From Cryptomeria japonica (lineage: Eukaryota; Streptophyta; Pinopsida; Cupressales; Cupressaceae), in contig NC_081413.1 in the NCBI RefSeq assembly GCF_030272615.1, positions 722,265,649 through 722,329,648 on the forward strand: DNA of 64,000 nt, written 5' to 3'. Of the stretch, positions 59,476 to 64,000 are shown piece by piece (the first letter of the stretch is position 1; the number at the start of each line of letters is the position of its first letter). Both the position numbers and the translations under genes were made by a program. The notes under the pieces are model-generated. The model was given only the letters and a program-made list of their open reading frames with translations, was not told where the DNA came from and did not search any database.

Positions 59476-60979
59476 AGGGTGATGGGTCTTGCTTTTGTAG
59501 CCTTCATTATACTCCTTGTTGGGTGTGGTTTTTCTTTCGCATATGGTAGTAGGGAGGGTGTTGTCTTGCCTTATGGCAACTTCTTTGTTATTGGTATATT
59601 CGGTAAGTATCTCCTCATGGAGCATGGAGGATGTGGTGACTGCTCTTGCTTGACCTATATCCTTCATGTTTTGCATTGGCTTTGTGTTTGGTGTATCATT
59701 ATTTGATAAGTTGGGATGAATTTGGCCTTGTGTTGGGTGTTTAAGTGATTATGGTGGCTGCATGACAATCTTGGCTCGAACCATTATTTGTTTGGGAATA
59801 TTAATTTATGCTCTATTCGCATGACTATGGTTCTGTCTAGGCATAAATTGATTATTTCAAGTAAATGCAGGTTGGCAGGTGGTTTGTGAGCATATTGTTA
59901 TTATTACTCTTTTTGCAGTCTGGTGGTGCGATTGGCAATCATGTTTATGAGTTGGAAGGCTTGTGTAGAATTGCTCGACTTCACTTTAGATTTTTGGTCA
60001 TTTACACGTTATGTGATGATGTGTTGGCAGTATCTTCGTTTGGTGCTTTGGTAATGAGTGGGGGATGAGTTTCTGAAAAATTATTTCGCCTCATCATTGT
60101 TTGATTGCCTTCCTTCTGTCTTTTGATTTATTCTTGTCATTATGGTTTGCTCACTCCTCTTGCACGTTGCTTGCTTATTATGATATGGGATTGGTTATTA
60201 TTCTTTCGATGAGGCTTCGTGCCTTGGGGTTGGTTGTTTCCATAATGATCCCTCGACTGGTTTTGTTTATATCTGGGGTTGGCTGATGGTTTTCTTGTAT
60301 TCATTGCTTCTTTGGTATTGATATTCATTGGGAAAGATGCGTTGTTTTATTTGGAGAGGTTTTGTTAAAATTGGGGGATGGTGGTTGTCCTTGAGAAATT
60401 GGAAAATGTAGATGGACTGGTATTTGAGATGGTCTCTCATCCTTCTGATATTTTTTTGGTTGCTGCTGTGGGCTACTCTGTGGCTTGGTCTTATTCTGGT
60501 TCCTCGGGGTCTTCAACATCCTTCCCTTCTTCTTATTTGGATTATTTTATGTTTGCTCACAATATTTGTTTTGGTAGGTTCACTTATCATAGGTTCTCTT
60601 CTGATTGTTGGTTTCATTCTAATCAATGGGTTGGAGACTTGTGCTTCTTAGACATGGGTGATCTAGTTTTGATGTTTCTTTTGGGATTGGTGCACTTCTG
60701 ACTGATGTTTCATTCTCACAAGTTGTCTTTTGTATGTCTCTTCTGGCAGCTTCCTTTATATCTAATGAGGTTGGTTATGTAATTGGGAAGGACTTTTTGA
60801 GCCCTTGGGCTTTTTGTAATGGGTAGATAGGTTTATGTTATCTTGAGCAATACTGAAGGGTTTTCTTACTGGTTCTCTCCCTTCAGTTCTCTTTGAACCA
60901 GACACATGTTAAAAATAATTTTATTAATATAATTCAGTGGTTTTATCCACTTTTATAAAAAAAAAAGAAAAAAAAAAAA
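59476..60979 (+). other. LINE-2 3' untranslated region and A-rich tail
   Basis: Homologous to 51226-52544. Ends with aaaaaaaaaagaaaaaaaaa-type sequence at 60955-60980, followed by the target duplication. Confidence 0.7.
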
Positions 60980-60986
60980 AGAACTT

Positions 60987-62536
60987 TTAGCTAATCTCAA
61001 TTGAAAGGAAAGATAATAAATTACTATCATAGTTTAAAAAATAATTCACTACAATATAACCTTCCAGATTCAATTAATTTTTACAAATTTTAAACATTGA
61101 TTTTACACTAATATTTCTTATCATATTTTAATGGGATAAAAGTTTATATCTTCTCATTAAAATAGTACTTCGAAGATAAATTATTCTCAATTTGACTAAA
61201 AGATCAACTGAATCCTTTAACTATGAGCTAATTTCTCTTCAAAATAAGTATAATTTGGTCTCCCAAATGATTAGATTTTGAAATATTGTTATGGAGAAAA
61301 AAATACTTCAACTCAACACCTAAGTGATTAATTAACCATGTTTTAAAATTATCAAAAGATAAAATTTGAGAAAAGATTTCACTTTGGTGACACGAGTGGC
61401 ACTTGAAGGCAATTATTTTAATCTAAAAATTGTTCTTAGCTATAAGAATGGCTCACAATATTTTGTTTTTATTAAAATTGACTGAAATCTATTAGTGACA
61501 TAAAAGGGAGAGTAGTATATTACATTTATGTCTATACAACATATAGGACCCACTTTTGACTCATTATTAATTAATTAAAAACTAGAATATGATGATTTTT
61601 TTAAAAATTAATTATTAATCATGATCAAAGGTACATCATGTATGTTGCATAAAGAATTCCATGTATTCTTCTTTCCAATGGCTACTAATAATTATCCAAC
61701 CATCAAATCATATTTCAATTTTCTTATGTAGAATCTTGAAAGTCAACATACAAGAAAATATAAACCATGAAACAATCCAAATTTCAATGATTTTAGAACC
61801 CTAACTATATTCCCCATTACTTAAAGTTTGTGAAATTCATATAGATGAGATAATATAATCCTATACTTAGATGGAAGTTGGGCCAAACTTTCCACCCTTA
61901 CCTTGAAACAATTTGGAACATGTTCTCTCTATCTTTAATCATTTAAAATATCATCAAAGTTATTGAACACGTTCTCTCTTTCATTAAAATATTATGAAAG
62001 CTATTTCTTTTAGATATTTATCAAATGTAATATGTTGGAAACAAAATTCTAATCCATTGCATCTATTAAAAGTCAATCTCACATCTCTTTTAGTACTCTA
62101 CTAATTGCAATTAATATAACCTTGCGTTCAAGTTTGAACTTGTTCTATCATTCCAAACTAATTTTGAAGAAATATATTAATAGTTTTATTGGTCTAACAG
62201 TAAAATTTCAGGCCATTGTTTGGTCATAATGAATACCATCACAATTGGTAATGATTGAGCTTTCACAATTTTCTTGGTAAAAATAAAATTTAGAGTGAAT
62301 TCAATTTTTTAGATGTTTAAAGTAATACTTTCTTAAAATGTAATACATAGTCAATGGATTATCGATCTATTGGTGAAGCTGAATGGCTCTAAATGAGCCC
62401 ACTAGAGATCAAGTCTTGTTGAGTGTTAGGTCCCATCATCATAAGGGTTGAGTTCAGTATCATTCCCCATACAAATTTGGTAGAATTGACACCTCTCAGG
62501 AAAATGTTTGCATTTGAATCTCTATCATTTACAAAT
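60987..62536. repeat. tandem host segment, copy 3 (right part)
   Basis: Matches 38170-40310 in order: ttcactacaatataacc block, caaatgattagattttgaaat, gacacgagtggcacttgaag, AT-rich inverted repeat (61560-61620), caatgattttagaaccct, the empty LINE-1 site (62192), gagtgttaggtccc, and ends in tctctatcatttacaaat where LINE-3 begins. No gene. Confidence 0.75.
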
Positions 62537-64000
62537 CCCCATTGTGATTTCAGAGGAACAAGGGGGCTTTGTTGCTGACAAACAAATTTTGGATGGGGTA
62601 GGGGTGGCTTCTAAGGCTATTCACTCTATGACAGCTTCAAAGGAGAGATCTATGTTCATCAAATTAGATATGGCCAAGGCTTATGATCAGGTTAACTGGA
62701 TTTTTCTTCAAAAAATTCTCTTAGCCTTTGGTTTTAGTTCAGAGTGGGTGAGTTGGACTATGAGTTGTGTTACTTCTTCCTCTTTCTTTGTTATTGTGAA
62801 TGGAGAACCTTCAGAGCCTTTTGGTGCTTCCCTGGGCCTTCGCCAAGGGGATCCTCTCTCTCCTTACTTGTTTATTATTATGGCTGATGGCCTAGGCCGT
62901 TTTCTAAAATATACGGTTTCTCAGGGCTTGATTCATGGTTGGCATTGAGGTCATGGTTTACCATAACTCTCTCATCTCCAATTTATGGATGACACTGCTC
63001 TTATGGGTTTGGCTCGTCTTCGGAAAGTTGATTCTTTTCGGCGGGCCTTGGATATTTACCTTGTTGCTTCAGGCTAGAAAGTTAATGAGCATAAATCTTC
63101 TATTTTCTTCTTTAATACTCCTTAGGCCATTTAGTGGCATATTGCTGATATTCTACAATTTCAGATTGGATCTGTTCCCTTTGTTTATTTGGGCATACCT
63201 CTTACTATTGGTAGATACCCCATGTCCTCCTGGCAGAATTTGCTTGACAAGTTGCACCAAAAGGTTAATCATTGGACTCATCACTGGTTATCTACTATTG
63301 CTCGATTGAATCTTTTAAAGTCTGTTATCCAAGCTTTTCTTATCTACAGGTGTTTTGTTCAAGCTACTCCCATGTATTTTCTTCAAGAATTTGATGTAAT
63401 TTCTTGTCAGTTTCTGTGGAGTGGTAATTTTTCAAATGTTAGATGGAGCCTTGTTAAGTGGGAAACTATGTGCAAACCTAAGAATGAGGGTGGCCTTGGC
63501 TTACGATCCGCTATTTTGAATGGGCAAGTTCTTGCAGCTAAGTTGTATTCGCATTGGTGTACTAGCCAAAATCAGCTCCAAACTCATATCCTAACCCACA
63601 AGTATCTTAACAATGCTAATGGGTTTGATGTTCCTCGCTTTCCTCTGGTGGGACAAGGTTCTATGATCTGAAATACTTTGAAATTGGGAGCTCAGTTGGT
63701 TAAGAATGGTCTCTTTTGGATTTGTCACACAGGTTCTCAAGCTCTTTTTGGCTAGATTCTTGGGATGGTCATCTTGCTATTCTTTCTACTTATCCTCACT
63801 TTCAGCACCTTTGTGATTCTTTTACCGTGGCTAGCTAGCATACGGTTGCTCATTATAAGGTTGCTTATAACTATGGGTTGGTGGTTCATTTTTGCTAGAA
63901 ATATCCAGCGGAATGGCCGCTAGGAGGTTTCATGGCTGATAGGACAGAGTTGGCTCAGGTTCTGGAGTCTCATGAGTGCACTACCTTGGCTGGGAATGAT
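62537..64000 (+). mobile_element. L1 LINE-3, 5'-truncated, runs off the window
   Basis: Starts within RT (PIVISEEQGGFVADKQILDGV), directly after host sequence that matches 40290-40320, so the 5' end is the truncation point. It continues with MFIKLDMAKAYDQVNW, LGLRQGDPLSPYLFIIMADGL, catalytic FMDDTALMG (about 62985, shifted frame), then LRFLW-type maturase-like sequence (SCQFLWSGNFSNVRWSLVKWE, NEGGLGLR). Several stops (62947, 63075, 63124, 63669, 63754). It is a different L1 family from LINE-1 and LINE-2. Confidence 0.85.

Larger units (their letters stand above)
53759..60979 (+). mobile_element. L1 LINE-2, same family as LINE-1
   Basis: The 5' end (ggcgacttttcgaaggagcg) aligns with LINE-1 just inside its start. 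ORF1 53804-55870, ORF2 55867-59475, 3' UTR to the A-rich tail at 60955-60979. The 7-bp duplication agaactt encloses LINE-2 together with the upstream SINE-like unit. The empty site corresponds to about 38152-38165. The copy carries several stops and an internal deletion near 58715. Confidence 0.9.

Overview
The window is nuclear DNA of a seed plant. The signs are spliceosomal-type splice sites, plant-specific protein families (PADRE/DUF4228, plant mobile domain), plant Tat-type Ty3/gypsy and Ty1/copia elements, and plant L1 LINEs carrying RNase H. I see one intact host gene in 64 kb; nearly everything else is decayed, nested retroelement. That density fits a large, repeat-rich genome (a gymnosperm would fit), but I cannot name the species from sequence alone.

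Layout. 1-6981: the 5' half of a Ty3/gypsy element on the minus strand (element A), cut by the left edge, with LTR, tRNA-Lys-type primer binding site, gag and protease regions. 6982-7479 and 15204-17050: repeat-derived spacer. 7480-15203: a Ty1/copia element on the plus strand with both LTRs, primer site, gag, pol and a perfect 5-bp target duplication, broken by one frameshift and two stops. 17050-19480: an L1 remnant on the minus strand, split by another repeat. 19898-36632: a second gypsy element on the minus strand (element B, same family as A), with dual RNase H as in the Tat lineage. Between integrase and 3' LTR it carries an antisense, apparently spliced plant-mobile-domain gene with its own TATA box.

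37.9-62.5 kb: a host segment present about three times in tandem. Copy 1 holds the intact PADRE-domain gene (41101-41682, minus); copy 2 has lost the gene but keeps its distal 5' flank. Two L1 LINEs of one family lie in the array: LINE-1 (43301-52544, 14-bp target duplication, with a solo copia LTR inside ORF2) and LINE-2 (53759-60979), joined at its 5' end to a tRNA-derived SINE-like unit. A third, different, 5'-truncated LINE starts near 62537 and runs off the right edge.

Relative order can be read from nesting: duplication of the host segment, then LINE-1, then insertion of the copia family (full element and solo LTR). The most interesting items are the antisense plant-mobile-domain gene in gypsy B, the SINE/LINE chimera, the alternative LTR start of the copia family, and the foldback element just downstream of the only live gene.
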